Below, in pieces: positions 1-6,402 of a DNA stretch of 64,000 bases. The notes beneath the pieces were generated by a model. That model was not told the DNA's origin, ran no database searches, and saw only the letters and a list, made by a program, of their open reading frames with translations. The DNA is from an uncultured Eubacteriales bacterium (GTDB lineage Bacteria; Bacillota; Clostridia; Oscillospirales; CAG-272): positions 26,502 to 90,501 of the forward strand of contig CAKSER010000005.1 in NCBI GenBank assembly GCA_934447715.1, given 5' to 3'. How positions within the stretch are numbered: position 1 is the first letter of the stretch; each line of letters begins with the position of its first letter. The position numbers were made by a program, and so were the translations under genes.

Positions 1-1065
1 GAAAGCCTTACAAAGAGCACAGTTGCCTCTGCAGGAGAGGAGATCTGCTTCAGCGATGAGGACACGGTTTATGACCTTGTCGACAAGCTCTCGGACATTG
101 CCGACGACAACGACACGATCTATGCAATTCTCAATGCAAAGACAAAGTGGTGCGACTGTGAGGAATGCAGAGCCGCAGCAGAAAGAACCGGAACAAAAGC
201 CGGTGCCTTCTTTGAAGCGCTCAACAAGGCTGCAGACGAGCTTTACGACTACAAGATCGTTACTCTTGCAACCAAGGACACCCTCAAGGCGCCGAAGATG
301 GAGCTTGCGGAGAATATCGATGTTGTCGTCTGCGACGACAAGCTCTGCTCCGCTCACTCTGTAGCAGACAAGAGCTGCGAGCACAACAAGAGCTTTGCAA
401 AGACCGTAAGAGACTGGCTCAAGGTCACAGAGAATGTCTATGTGCTCGACCTTACAAGCGACTATCACCACTACCCCGTCTCCTTCCCGAACTGGAATGT
501 CATCTATGACAACTTCAACTTCTATGTAAAGAGCGGTATAAAGGGTGTATATCTGCAGATTTACGGAAAGGGCTCGGTACAGACCCTCACAGAGTTCAAG
601 GGCCTGCGCGAATTCCTTTACCGCAAGCTTGCAAGAAATCCGAAGGCTTCGCGCGACGAGTTTAAGACCTATATCGACGAATACCTTGAAAAGGCGTTCG
701 GAAAGGCTGCTCCTGCGGTTTCGGCATATATGGAAAAGGTCGAAAAGCTCGCATCCGGCAAGTGCTACGGCATTTACACTCCTGCGGCAGTGCTTCTTCC
801 GATCGAGAAATCCGGAGAGTGGTACGATCTTACCGAATGCACCGAAATGTTCGAGTGCTGGGATGCCGTAACTCCGTACACAGAGGCGGTCGACAAGACC
901 AAATCTATGGTAGGACACATGGTTCTCCGCCGCATTTCCGAGCTTAACCGTTCCGACAACGCAATGCATGCAAAGATGCAGTACACACTCTGGCTGCAGA
1001 AGGCTATCGACAACAAGAACCGCACCATGGCAATCAGATCCATGCTCGGCGAGCTCTCGAAATAA
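1..1065 (+). CDS. DUF4838-type protein, 3' part (5' end outside window)
   Basis: The frame is open from base 1 to a TAA at 1063-1065, so the N-terminus lies outside the window; 354 residues are visible. The visible part has a CDCEEC cysteine cluster, then an aromatic-rich section with DLTSDYHHYPVSFPNWNV, and a helical C-terminal half. This matches my memory of the C-terminal region of DUF4838 proteins, large proteins often found near polysaccharide-utilisation genes in gut bacteria. The reaction is unknown to me. A strong terminator follows at 1115-1150. Family assignment is by recall of motif pattern, so it is only moderately sure. Confidence 0.6.
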   Translation, partial: ESLTKSTVASAGEEICFSDEDTVYDLVDKLSDIADDNDTIYAILNAKTKWCDCEECRAAAERTGTKAGAFFEALNKAADELYDYKIVTLATKDTLKAPKMELAENIDVVVCDDKLCSAHSVADKSCEHNKSFAKTVRDWLKVTENVYVLDLTSDYHHYPVSFPNWNVIYDNFNFYVKSGIKGVYLQIYGKGSVQTLTEFKGLREFLYRKLARNPKASRDEFKTYIDEYLEKAFGKAAPAVSAYMEKVEKLASGKCYGIYTPAAVLLPIEKSGEWYDLTECTEMFECWDAVTPYTEAVDKTKSMVGHMVLRRISELNRSDNAMHAKMQYTLWLQKAIDNKNRTMAIRSMLGELSK

Positions 1066-1114
1066 TTTTTACTCGGTTCGGGCAAAACCGGACAGCAAAA
1101 TGCATATAAGCACA

Positions 1115-1150
1115 AGGCTCCGCCTGATTTTTTCGATCGGCGGAGCTTTT
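1115..1150 (+). terminator. Intrinsic terminator after the DUF4838 gene
   Basis: An 8-bp GC-rich stem (GCTCCGCC at 1117-1124 with GGCGGAGC at 1139-1146) is followed by CTTTTG. It sits about 50 bases after the stop codon. Confidence 0.75.
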
Positions 1151-1191
1151 GCTTGCAAAATCCGGATTTGTATTGTAAAATGATATCTGTT

Positions 1192-1890
1192 ATGAGCATA
1201 TACTACACAGAAGCAAACGGAACAAAAATTGAATATGAGCTTACAAGAAAGCAGATTAAAAACATCAATATCCGCGTAAAAGCCGACGGAAGCGTTCATG
1301 TATCGTCGCCGAAAAGGGTCAAAATCGACGCAGTAAAAAACTTTGTCGACTCAAACGCCGAGGCGATCAGCCGCGCAATCGAAAAGCTCAAAAAGAAAAC
1401 GGCTGTTCTTAATGAAAACGAAACGCGCCTGCTCGGGAAAAGATATACCGTACTTGCCGTCTGCAAAAGCAGAAAGGATTGCCCTAAGCATGAGATCATT
1501 AATGATAAAATAGTCCTTTATCTTGACGACCCGGCGGATCCGAACGAAAGAGAAAAAGCACTCCTTGATTTTAAAAGGGATGTCTGTAAAAGGTCCGTGC
1601 TGCCGATTTGTAAAAGACTTCTTCCGGAATTTGAGGATGCGATCGGCAAGGAGCCGAAAATCACCTTTAAGAGCATGAAAACAAGATGGGGCAGCTGCAA
1701 TCCGAAGAAAGGCAGGCTTAATTTCAGCATTATGCTTGCCGATGAGCCGATTGAGTTTGTCGAATATGTCGTCCTGCATGAATTCACGCATTTTCTGCGC
1801 GCGGATCATTCGGATGAGTTTTACAAACTGATTCTTAAAAGGATGCCGGATTACAAAAGCCGCAAAAAGCTGTGCGGAAAAACCGAATAA
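1192..1890 (+). CDS. YgjP/DUF45-family zinc metallopeptidase
   Basis: A 232-residue protein of the M48-like YgjP (DUF45) family. The C-terminal third has the family signature: WGSC near residue 175 and the zinc motif HEFTHF followed by HSDEFY, giving the HExxH...H ligands. Family members are soluble and some are annotated as metal-dependent hydrolase or UTP pyrophosphatase, but the substrate is unproven. An in-frame start exists 39 bases upstream, but the ATG at 1192 begins a normal family N-terminus (MSIYYTEANG). No good Shine-Dalgarno site is visible before either. The gene stands alone between a terminator and the tRNA-Ser locus. Confidence 0.85.
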   Translation: MSIYYTEANGTKIEYELTRKQIKNINIRVKADGSVHVSSPKRVKIDAVKNFVDSNAEAISRAIEKLKKKTAVLNENETRLLGKRYTVLAVCKSRKDCPKHEIINDKIVLYLDDPADPNEREKALLDFKRDVCKRSVLPICKRLLPEFEDAIGKEPKITFKSMKTRWGSCNPKKGRLNFSIMLADEPIEFVEYVVLHEFTHFLRADHSDEFYKLILKRMPDYKSRKKLCGKTE

Positions 1891-1923
1891 TTTAAAGTTT
1901 TTAAAAATCTTAAGCAATACCTA

Positions 1924-1952
1924 TTGCAATTTTCCCCGGTTTATGCTAAACT
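1924..1952 (+). promoter_or_regulatory. Likely promoter of the tRNA-Ser locus
   Basis: TTGCAA (1924-1929), a 17-base spacer and TAAACT (1947-1952) resemble a sigma-70/A promoter. Transcription would start near 1960 and run through the 5' tRNA half-copy into the complete tRNA gene, because no T-tracted hairpin lies between them. Confidence 0.5.
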
Positions 1953-1992
1953 ATTTATCTGTAAGCGCTTCGGCTTGCATTATAAAAGATAC

Positions 1993-2034
1993 GGAGAGGT
2001 ATCGAAGTGGTCATAACGGGGCTGACTCGAAATC
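1993..2034 (+). pseudogene. Orphan 5' half of tRNA-Ser(CGA)
   Basis: These 42 bases are identical to the first 42 bases of the complete tRNA-Ser at 2186, covering acceptor 5' strand, D arm and anticodon loop with CGA. Homology then stops; no variable arm, T arm or acceptor 3' strand follows. The next 150 bases instead hold three short hairpins (around 2049-2065, 2094-2103 and 2160-2173). It may be a partial duplication or a scar of site-specific integration into the tRNA gene. It cannot fold into a tRNA by itself. Confidence 0.75.
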
Positions 2035-2185
2035 TCTTTCGGCTGACGGAAGTAAAACTTCCGAAAAGCCTTTAACCGTGCGGGTTTCGGGCACTTGCCC
2101 GCCGCAGGTACACCGTGAGTTCTAACAGGAATTCTAATACAACTGAATACTTGCGTTGATCTCGGTTTTCCGAGTTAACATACAT

Positions 2186-2271
2186 GGAGAGGTATCGAAG
2201 TGGTCATAACGGGGCTGACTCGAAATCAGTTTGCGAGCAATCGCACATGGGTTCGAATCCCATCCTCTCCG
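2186..2271 (+). tRNA. tRNA-Ser(CGA)
   Basis: Acceptor strands GGAGAGG (2186-2192) and CCTCTCC (2264-2270) pair fully and the discriminator is G2271. The anticodon stem-loop GCTGA-CTCGAAA-TCAGT gives anticodon CGA. A long variable arm (GCGA/TCGC) is typical of class II serine tRNAs, and the T loop is GTTCGAATC. CCA is not encoded. A terminator hairpin begins six bases downstream. Confidence 0.97.
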
Positions 2272-2413
2272 AAAATAAAAAAGCATCCTTTACGGGTACT
2301 TTTTTATTTTCCTCTGTTGGGATTCGAACGGGTCGGTGTTGAATGTCCTGCCGGTGGCAGGGCAGATCCGACCCTGACCGAGCCCACAGGCGAGAACGAA
2401 TCCCTCTCTCTCC
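2271..2413 (+). repeat. tRNA-linked tandem repeat, copy A
   Basis: First of two about 140-bp direct repeats directly after tRNA-Ser. The unit starts with an intrinsic terminator (AAAAAAGCATCC, loop, GGGTACTTTTTT, 2277-2305). A GC-rich structured part follows, with GGGTCGG paired to CCGACCC and an inner CTGCC-GGT-GGCAG hairpin. The unit ends in CGAATCC followed by CTCTCTCTCC, which resembles the 3' end of the tRNA. The GC-rich core also opens with an inverted T-arm-like GATTCGAAC. Similarity to copy B is close to 90 percent by eye. Confidence 0.8.
2277..2305 (+). terminator. Terminator of tRNA-Ser
   Basis: A-rich stem AAAAAAGCATCC pairs with GGGTACTTTTTT (one mismatch) and ends in a run of T. 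It begins six bases after the tRNA. Confidence 0.75.
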
Positions 2414-2552
2414 GAATACAAAAAAGCATCCTTTTTATGGGTGCTTTTTTTCCTCTCTGTTGTGATTCGAACGGGTCGGTGTTGAATGTCCTGCCGGTGG
2501 CAGGGCAGACTCGACCCTGACCGAGCCCGCAGGCGAGACCGAATCCATCTCC
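2414..2552 (+). repeat. tRNA-linked tandem repeat, copy B
   Basis: Second unit, in direct orientation. It repeats the terminator-like hairpin (2420-2451) and the GC-rich core with the same 45-base stretch from GATTCGAACGGG to GGCAGGGCAGA. It ends CGAATCC-ATCTCC, closer to the true tRNA end than copy A. No open frame with coding character spans the repeats. Confidence 0.8.
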
Positions 2553-2695
2553 AAAGCCAAGAAAGCCGCACGATTTTTCGGTTGGGCGGCTGTGTGATTT
2601 TTGCAGACATTTTTATTTTTTTAGTTATTTAATCAAGCTGCAGCTATGAATATGCACCGAATTTACTTTGTTAAGCGAGCAAAATAAAGCCGCAT

Positions 2696-3148
2696 TCAGA
2701 TATTGGTATGAATGTAATACAAGGTCAATGTTTCAACGTCGAAAAAGTATATACTGTAATTGTCATATTTTTCGTACTTTGAATCTCCGATCGGCTTCCC
2801 TTCTTTTGTTTCTATTCGGACATAATCTCCCGAAGAAACAGAGTTAATATCAAAAACGTACTCATCCATACGGTTTTCATACTCCATTACGCTCCCGAAA
2901 TGCTCGAAGTAGCCTTTTACATTTTCGATATCGCTTTCGCCGATTTTCGTGTACGCTTTATTTTCCTTGAAGCAATCGGCAGAATTATATTTATAATAGC
3001 AAAAATCAGTAAAGTCCTGAAAGCCGGACTCATCAAAATGCTCTTCGGACTCGATATAACCGTCCGGTACATATTTCAGCTTGCCGAAGCAGGAAGAAAG
3101 CAAAAATACGGCAGCTATCAAAAGGAGTACACATATTACTCTCTTCAT
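2696..3148 (-). CDS. Small secreted lipoprotein, unknown function
   Basis: 150 residues. The N-terminus is a lipoprotein signal: MKR, a hydrophobic stretch and a lipobox LSSC with the acceptor cysteine near residue 20. The mature part is acidic and rich in Tyr, Asp and Glu. I recognise no domain. It would be tethered to the outer face of the membrane. It stands alone between the tRNA repeats and the prophage end, on the same strand as the late phage genes, so it could be chromosomal or phage cargo. An AT-rich promoter-like region lies upstream (3150-3215). Confidence 0.7.
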   Translation of the reverse strand: MKRVICVLLLIAAVFLLSSCFGKLKYVPDGYIESEEHFDESGFQDFTDFCYYKYNSADCFKENKAYTKIGESDIENVKGYFEHFGSVMEYENRMDEYVFDINSVSSGDYVRIETKEGKPIGDSKYEKYDNYSIYFFDVETLTLYYIHTNI

Positions 3149-3370
3149 AATATTCCCTTCTCTTTAGGTTTGTTTTGTCTTTTCTGTATTTTATTATAGT
3201 ATTTTTCTTTCAAAAGTCAAGGGGGCTCAAATTATGTGGATATTGGCTTACAGGAGGCATTTTTCATTGTTGAAATTCGGCCAGAAACACACCGCAAACT
3301 TGAACTCTGTAAGAATTTACTTTTATAACGGTATATTCATTGCAGTGACAAGTGCGCGTTAACAAAAAGA
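3149..3370. other. Gene-free stretch at the left prophage boundary
   Basis: About 220 bases without a convincing gene. The first 60 are AT-rich and probably promote the lipoprotein at 2696-3148. The rest should contain the left attachment site, because the phage lysis genes end just to the right. I found no repeat shared with the sequence around the integrase, as expected for the very short cores used by serine integrases. Confidence 0.4.
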
Positions 3371-3395
3371 AGAGGATAGGAATTGCCTGTCCTCT
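3371..3395. terminator. Bidirectional terminator at prophage left end
   Basis: A 10-bp stem with one mismatch (AGAGGATAGG / CCTGTCCTCT) is flanked by A-rich sequence on one side and a run of T on the other. It can stop transcription from both directions. Confidence 0.7.
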
Positions 3396-3407
3396 TTTCT
3401 TTTTTAA

Positions 3408-3440
3408 GAGCAAAAAATCCCCTGCAAAAGCAAGGGGTTT
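3408..3440 (-). terminator. Terminator of the phage late operon
   Basis: Read on the minus strand: CCCCTTGC, loop TTTT, GCAGGGG, then ATTTTTT. It lies just after the endolysin stop and before the bidirectional terminator. Confidence 0.7.
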
Positions 3441-3485
3441 TCTGCATTTGGGAGGATATAAATACACGCAGGAAAAGCTGCGGTA

Positions 3486-4274
3486 TCAGCGAGTTAAATA
3501 TCTCGAAATAGTAACAGCATCCTTTTCGTCTACCACGCCGTCGCCGTTCAGATCTGCCTTTGTAAGGTCAATGTTCACCTTCCACCCTGCAAGATATCGA
3601 GATAGCAGAACAGCATCCTTTTCGCCTATAACGCTGTCACCGTCAAGATCATGCTCAAGGGTGTAAAGATACCCCTCAACCTTTGCAAGAAAGGCTTTCC
3701 AGTTGCTTCTTGCAACCTTTCCGCCTGTGCTGCGGAAGATGTAATACGGACACCACTTCTTTCCGTAGACAACGTTTGCAGACTGCTCGGCCGGATCGTC
3801 AAAATGCTTTCCTTCGCGCTCGTTTACCCAATATGTATGGGTCACAACCTTCGATACCGGGAGCTTGTATACATGGCAAAGGATCGCGCACAGCTTGGCG
3901 CAGTTGTCCTCTGCTTTCATGTCTTTTGCTGTGTACCCGGATGTCATGCAGCACTCGATTGAAATCGTTGTGTAGTTGCCGCCGCTTTTGTTGGCTGTAC
4001 CGTCAGGCTTGAAGGTGTCACCGGCATGATATGTCAGCTCACCGAGAGGAGCAAGAAGCTGAACCTCCTTTTCATCTACAATAAAGTTGAAGGATGCCTG
4101 ACCGAGCATGCCGTTTTTTAAGGCAGCTGCGTATCTGTCGGCACTGTTCGATTTGCATGCGGTCGAGTTGTGTACCGTGATTCCTGTTATGTTGATCTTT
4201 GTGCCGAGAGACACAACAATGTTCCGGTATACGTTAAGCCCGAGAAGAGACAGCTCATCTATCTTTTTCTTCAT
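3486..4274 (-). CDS. Endolysin: N-acetylmuramoyl-L-alanine amidase with C-terminal dockerin
   Basis: 262 residues. Residues about 25-185 form an Amidase_2 (T7-lysozyme-like) zinc domain, with candidate ligands H35 (TVHNST), H146 (THTYW) and C175 (KKWCPYY). It would cut the amide between muramic acid and the stem peptide at lysis. Residues 209-262 are a type I dockerin with two calcium-loop repeats, D209-D211-D213-D220 and D241-N243-D245-D252, each followed by a helix with SRYL. There is no signal peptide, so release depends on the holin just upstream, which its start overlaps. A dockerin where a wall-binding domain is expected is unusual. Confidence 0.92.
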   Translation of the reverse strand: MKKKIDELSLLGLNVYRNIVVSLGTKINITGITVHNSTACKSNSADRYAAALKNGMLGQASFNFIVDEKEVQLLAPLGELTYHAGDTFKPDGTANKSGGNYTTISIECCMTSGYTAKDMKAEDNCAKLCAILCHVYKLPVSKVVTHTYWVNEREGKHFDDPAEQSANVVYGKKWCPYYIFRSTGGKVARSNWKAFLAKVEGYLYTLEHDLDGDSVIGEKDAVLLSRYLAGWKVNIDLTKADLNGDGVVDEKDAVTISRYLTR

Positions 4275-4479
4275 ACGGATTTTCCCCGGCTTTCTGCGGA
4301 AGATTCATAAGCGCCGCAAGACCGGCAGCAATGCCGGATACAGCAAGGCAAAGAAGCGAGTTTGCAAGTACGTTGTAATCGTCTGTTCCCTTGGCAAGAA
4401 CATAGCTCAGATTCGCGACAATGTATCCTGCCGCTGCCTGAAAGAAGGTTCTGCCTGCTCTTTTAAGTGTTTCTTTCAT
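4255..4479 (-). CDS. Phage holin
   Basis: 74 residues with one long hydrophobic region (AAAGYIVANLSYVLA) and a second (SLLCLAVSGIAAGLAAL), plus a charged C-terminus. This is the usual layout of a small two-segment holin that permeabilises the membrane at lysis. The ATG at 4479 has GAGG eight bases upstream; an in-frame TTG two codons earlier is less likely. It overlaps the endolysin start by 20 bases, a standard lysis cassette. Confidence 0.85.
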   Translation of the reverse strand: MKETLKRAGRTFFQAAAGYIVANLSYVLAKGTDDYNVLANSLLCLAVSGIAAGLAALMNLPQKAGENPYEEKDR

Positions 4480-4508
4480 GATCAATACCTCGTTTATAAA
4501 ATTTGTTT

Positions 4509-4805
4509 TTACTTTATAATCAGCGTCAGAAGCGCTCCGATCCCTGCCGAGCAGAGAGCAGCAATAATATAACCGACAATCCGCTTGTACTTTGCCCCCG
4601 GCTCCATTTCAAGAGCTGTGACCTTGCCGTCTATGCGGTCTATTTTGCTGTTGGCTTCCTTTTGCTGATAAGCAAGAAGCTTGATGCTTCCTGCCATCTC
4701 TGTAAGAGCTTCATTGTCCTTTTCGAGCCTGTCAATTCTGTGACTGTTCGATTTCCCTCGCTGCTCTGCTTCTGCGAGGCGCTCAACAATTTCCGATTCG
4801 TTCAT
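4509..4805 (-). CDS. XhlA-like haemolysin/holin-associated membrane protein
   Basis: 98 residues. The first 70 are charged and heptad-like (coiled coil, e.g. RIDRLEKDNEALTEM and KIDRIDGKVTALE). A single C-terminal membrane helix (IVGYIIAALCSAGIGALLTLII) follows. This is the architecture of the XhlA family encoded next to holins in Firmicutes prophages. It may assist lysis or anchor in the membrane. It lies between the fibre gene and the holin in the late operon. Confidence 0.75.
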   Translation of the reverse strand: MNESEIVERLAEAEQRGKSNSHRIDRLEKDNEALTEMAGSIKLLAYQQKEANSKIDRIDGKVTALEMEPGAKYKRIVGYIIAALCSAGIGALLTLIIK

Positions 4806-4811
4806 TTTTTC

Positions 4812-5435
4812 TCACCAAGAAACATCAATAATATAGTGCGACGGATAAAGAGAATAATTGACTGAATTAACAACCCAGACTAAGCCGTTGTCTCTGACAA
4901 CCAGACTTCCTACACCTAAAAAATCAGAGTCGGTCGAGGTAAGTCTGATTGAAAAATGGCGGTCGCTCTGTTCGCCTGACGGATTGTATCTGACTGTACG
5001 CTGATAGTAACCGGTACTTACAATACGGGAATTGTTAGCTGCAAGAGTTTCGATAATCGCGCCTGCCGTACCCGATGCCGTGTTGTTTCTTGCCCGGACA
5101 ACCAGTGTGTCAAGCGATGCAATCTCCGAAAAAATCGTGTCGGTTGCCAAGACAAATTCCGTTTCTGATCCGGTCACCTTTTCTGTAATTTCCCCTTCGT
5201 AATGCCTGAAATTGCTTCCGCCGCTGACATTTACGCTTGCGCTCGCAAATTCGGTCACATCATATGTGCCGTTTTCGGTAATCTGCTTTGTTCCTTGAGG
5301 GATAGAAAGCGTGCCGGTTATCATGTCCCCGTTTGAATCGTGCGCCGTGCAGCCCTGTAAGAGCTTATCGGCTGCTACCGTGTCGGCGGTAAGATCGATT
5401 CCTGCGCCGTCAATTAAAATTTTGCTTGTGCCCAA
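4812..5435 (-). CDS. Putative tail fibre or baseplate accessory protein
   Basis: 207 residues starting at a TTG with GGGGGTGAG just upstream. Residues about 35-70 carry the motif around TENGTYDVTEFASASVNV, seen in many Firmicutes phage fibre proteins. The C-terminal 120 residues are beta-rich and unrecognised (S/T-rich, ending YIIDVSW). It directly follows the collagen-like gene with no gap, so both probably build the adsorption apparatus. Receptor is unknown. Confidence 0.6.
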   Translation of the reverse strand: MGTSKILIDGAGIDLTADTVAADKLLQGCTAHDSNGDMITGTLSIPQGTKQITENGTYDVTEFASASVNVSGGSNFRHYEGEITEKVTGSETEFVLATDTIFSEIASLDTLVVRARNNTASGTAGAIIETLAANNSRIVSTGYYQRTVRYNPSGEQSDRHFSIRLTSTDSDFLGVGSLVVRDNGLVWVVNSVNYSLYPSHYIIDVSW

Positions 5436-6083
5436 TCAGCTCACCCCCACAATGTAAAAAGATGTTGTAACGCCGTTTGTAACGATCGTGACGGTGTGCC
5501 TTGCGGCTGCGTATTCGGTTCCGCCGATCGTGATTTTGCCTTTGTTTTCCTTGTTTGTAATGTCCTGGTGCTGAGTTAAATAACCGCTGTCGTTTTCAAG
5601 CTCGCTTGTTTTTTTCGGAATGTCGGAAACGCTCGCCGCGCCGATATTTTCCCTTGCCTGAAGCTTTTGCGATTCGGTTTTTTCCTGCTTGGAATACTGT
5701 ACCGGATCGGCAAGTGAAACGGCAATACCGGCAATCTGCTCCTTGTCGCTGTCGGTTAAAACGTAATCCTCGCCGTCTGCCCCCTTCGGGCCCTGTGAGC
5801 CTGTGTCTCCTTTCGGCCCCGGAGCTCCCTGCGGCCCGGTATCTCCTGCAGGACCTTGCGGACCGGTTGCACCGCGCTGTCCTTCTGGACCTGTGGCGTT
5901 TATTTCGGTATCCTTTTCACCGATGTACCAATGACCGTTTTCTCCAATGTGCGGTGTAACACCTGGAATTCCCTGCGGTCCTGCGGCACCTTGTGGTCCG
6001 GGCACACCTTCTCTGCCTCTTTCTGCCTCAATTCGGCCGTCTAGACCTTCATATCCCATTTTAAATTTTATATTCAGGTTCAT
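5436..6083 (-). CDS. Collagen-like phage tail/fibre protein
   Basis: 215 residues. Residues about 25-105 contain Gly-X-Y triplets in two blocks (around GVPGPQGAAGPQGIPG and GPEGQRGATGPQGPAG onward). They are separated by a HIGENGHWYIGEKDT spacer typical of phage collagen-like fibres. The C-terminal 100 residues include KKTSELENDSGYLT, a motif common in tail fibres, and a beta-rich end. Collagen triplets imply a trimeric shaft. It follows the 102-residue protein with a 4-base ATGA overlap. Confidence 0.85.
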   Translation of the reverse strand: MNLNIKFKMGYEGLDGRIEAERGREGVPGPQGAAGPQGIPGVTPHIGENGHWYIGEKDTEINATGPEGQRGATGPQGPAGDTGPQGAPGPKGDTGSQGPKGADGEDYVLTDSDKEQIAGIAVSLADPVQYSKQEKTESQKLQARENIGAASVSDIPKKTSELENDSGYLTQHQDITNKENKGKITIGGTEYAAARHTVTIVTNGVTTSFYIVGVS

Positions 6084-6388
6084 ATAGCCTCCTCGTTTAG
6101 AATTCTGTCAACCGATATTCTCATTATGTCACTTGGAAACACATTGTTGCCGATTTTTACTTTGACCTGTATTTCTCCCACCACGCCTTTGTTAAGTCTA
6201 AGTGTATCCTGCTGTGTAAGCTCCAGAACAAGAGAATTGCTTGTGTTGTCCGACGCCATTTCGGGAAGCTCTTTGCTTATGACCTCGATTCCGTTCTGCG
6301 CTATAGAAAAAACTGCAGCAGTTATATCTGCAACCTGTATTTCGCCCGGCATATTCAGTGTTATTTTTGGCGTTGATCCTCTGATCAT
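6080..6388 (-). CDS. Small tail-region protein, unknown function
   Basis: 102 residues. The ATG at 6388 has GGAGGGG four bases upstream; a longer in-frame start at 6457 overlaps the DUF859 gene and has no ribosome site. The protein is beta-rich with IRGSTPKITLNMPGE at the N-terminus, like small baseplate or fibre-linked proteins of Firmicutes phages. Position between the DUF859 protein and the collagen-like fibre supports a structural role. Confidence 0.65.
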   Translation of the reverse strand: MIRGSTPKITLNMPGEIQVADITAAVFSIAQNGIEVISKELPEMASDNTSNSLVLELTQQDTLRLNKGVVGEIQVKVKIGNNVFPSDIMRISVDRILNEEAI

Positions 6389-6402
6389 TTTCCCCTCCGT
6401 TA

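Noticed and set aside
1993..2270. Group I or II intron in tRNA-Ser
   Set aside because: The downstream copy is a complete tRNA with its own 5' half, so nothing needs splicing; I saw no intron core motifs in the spacer.
3149..3370. attL core repeated near 38.03 kb
   Set aside because: I compared the two ends by eye and found no shared stretch longer than chance; serine-integrase cores can be two to three bases.
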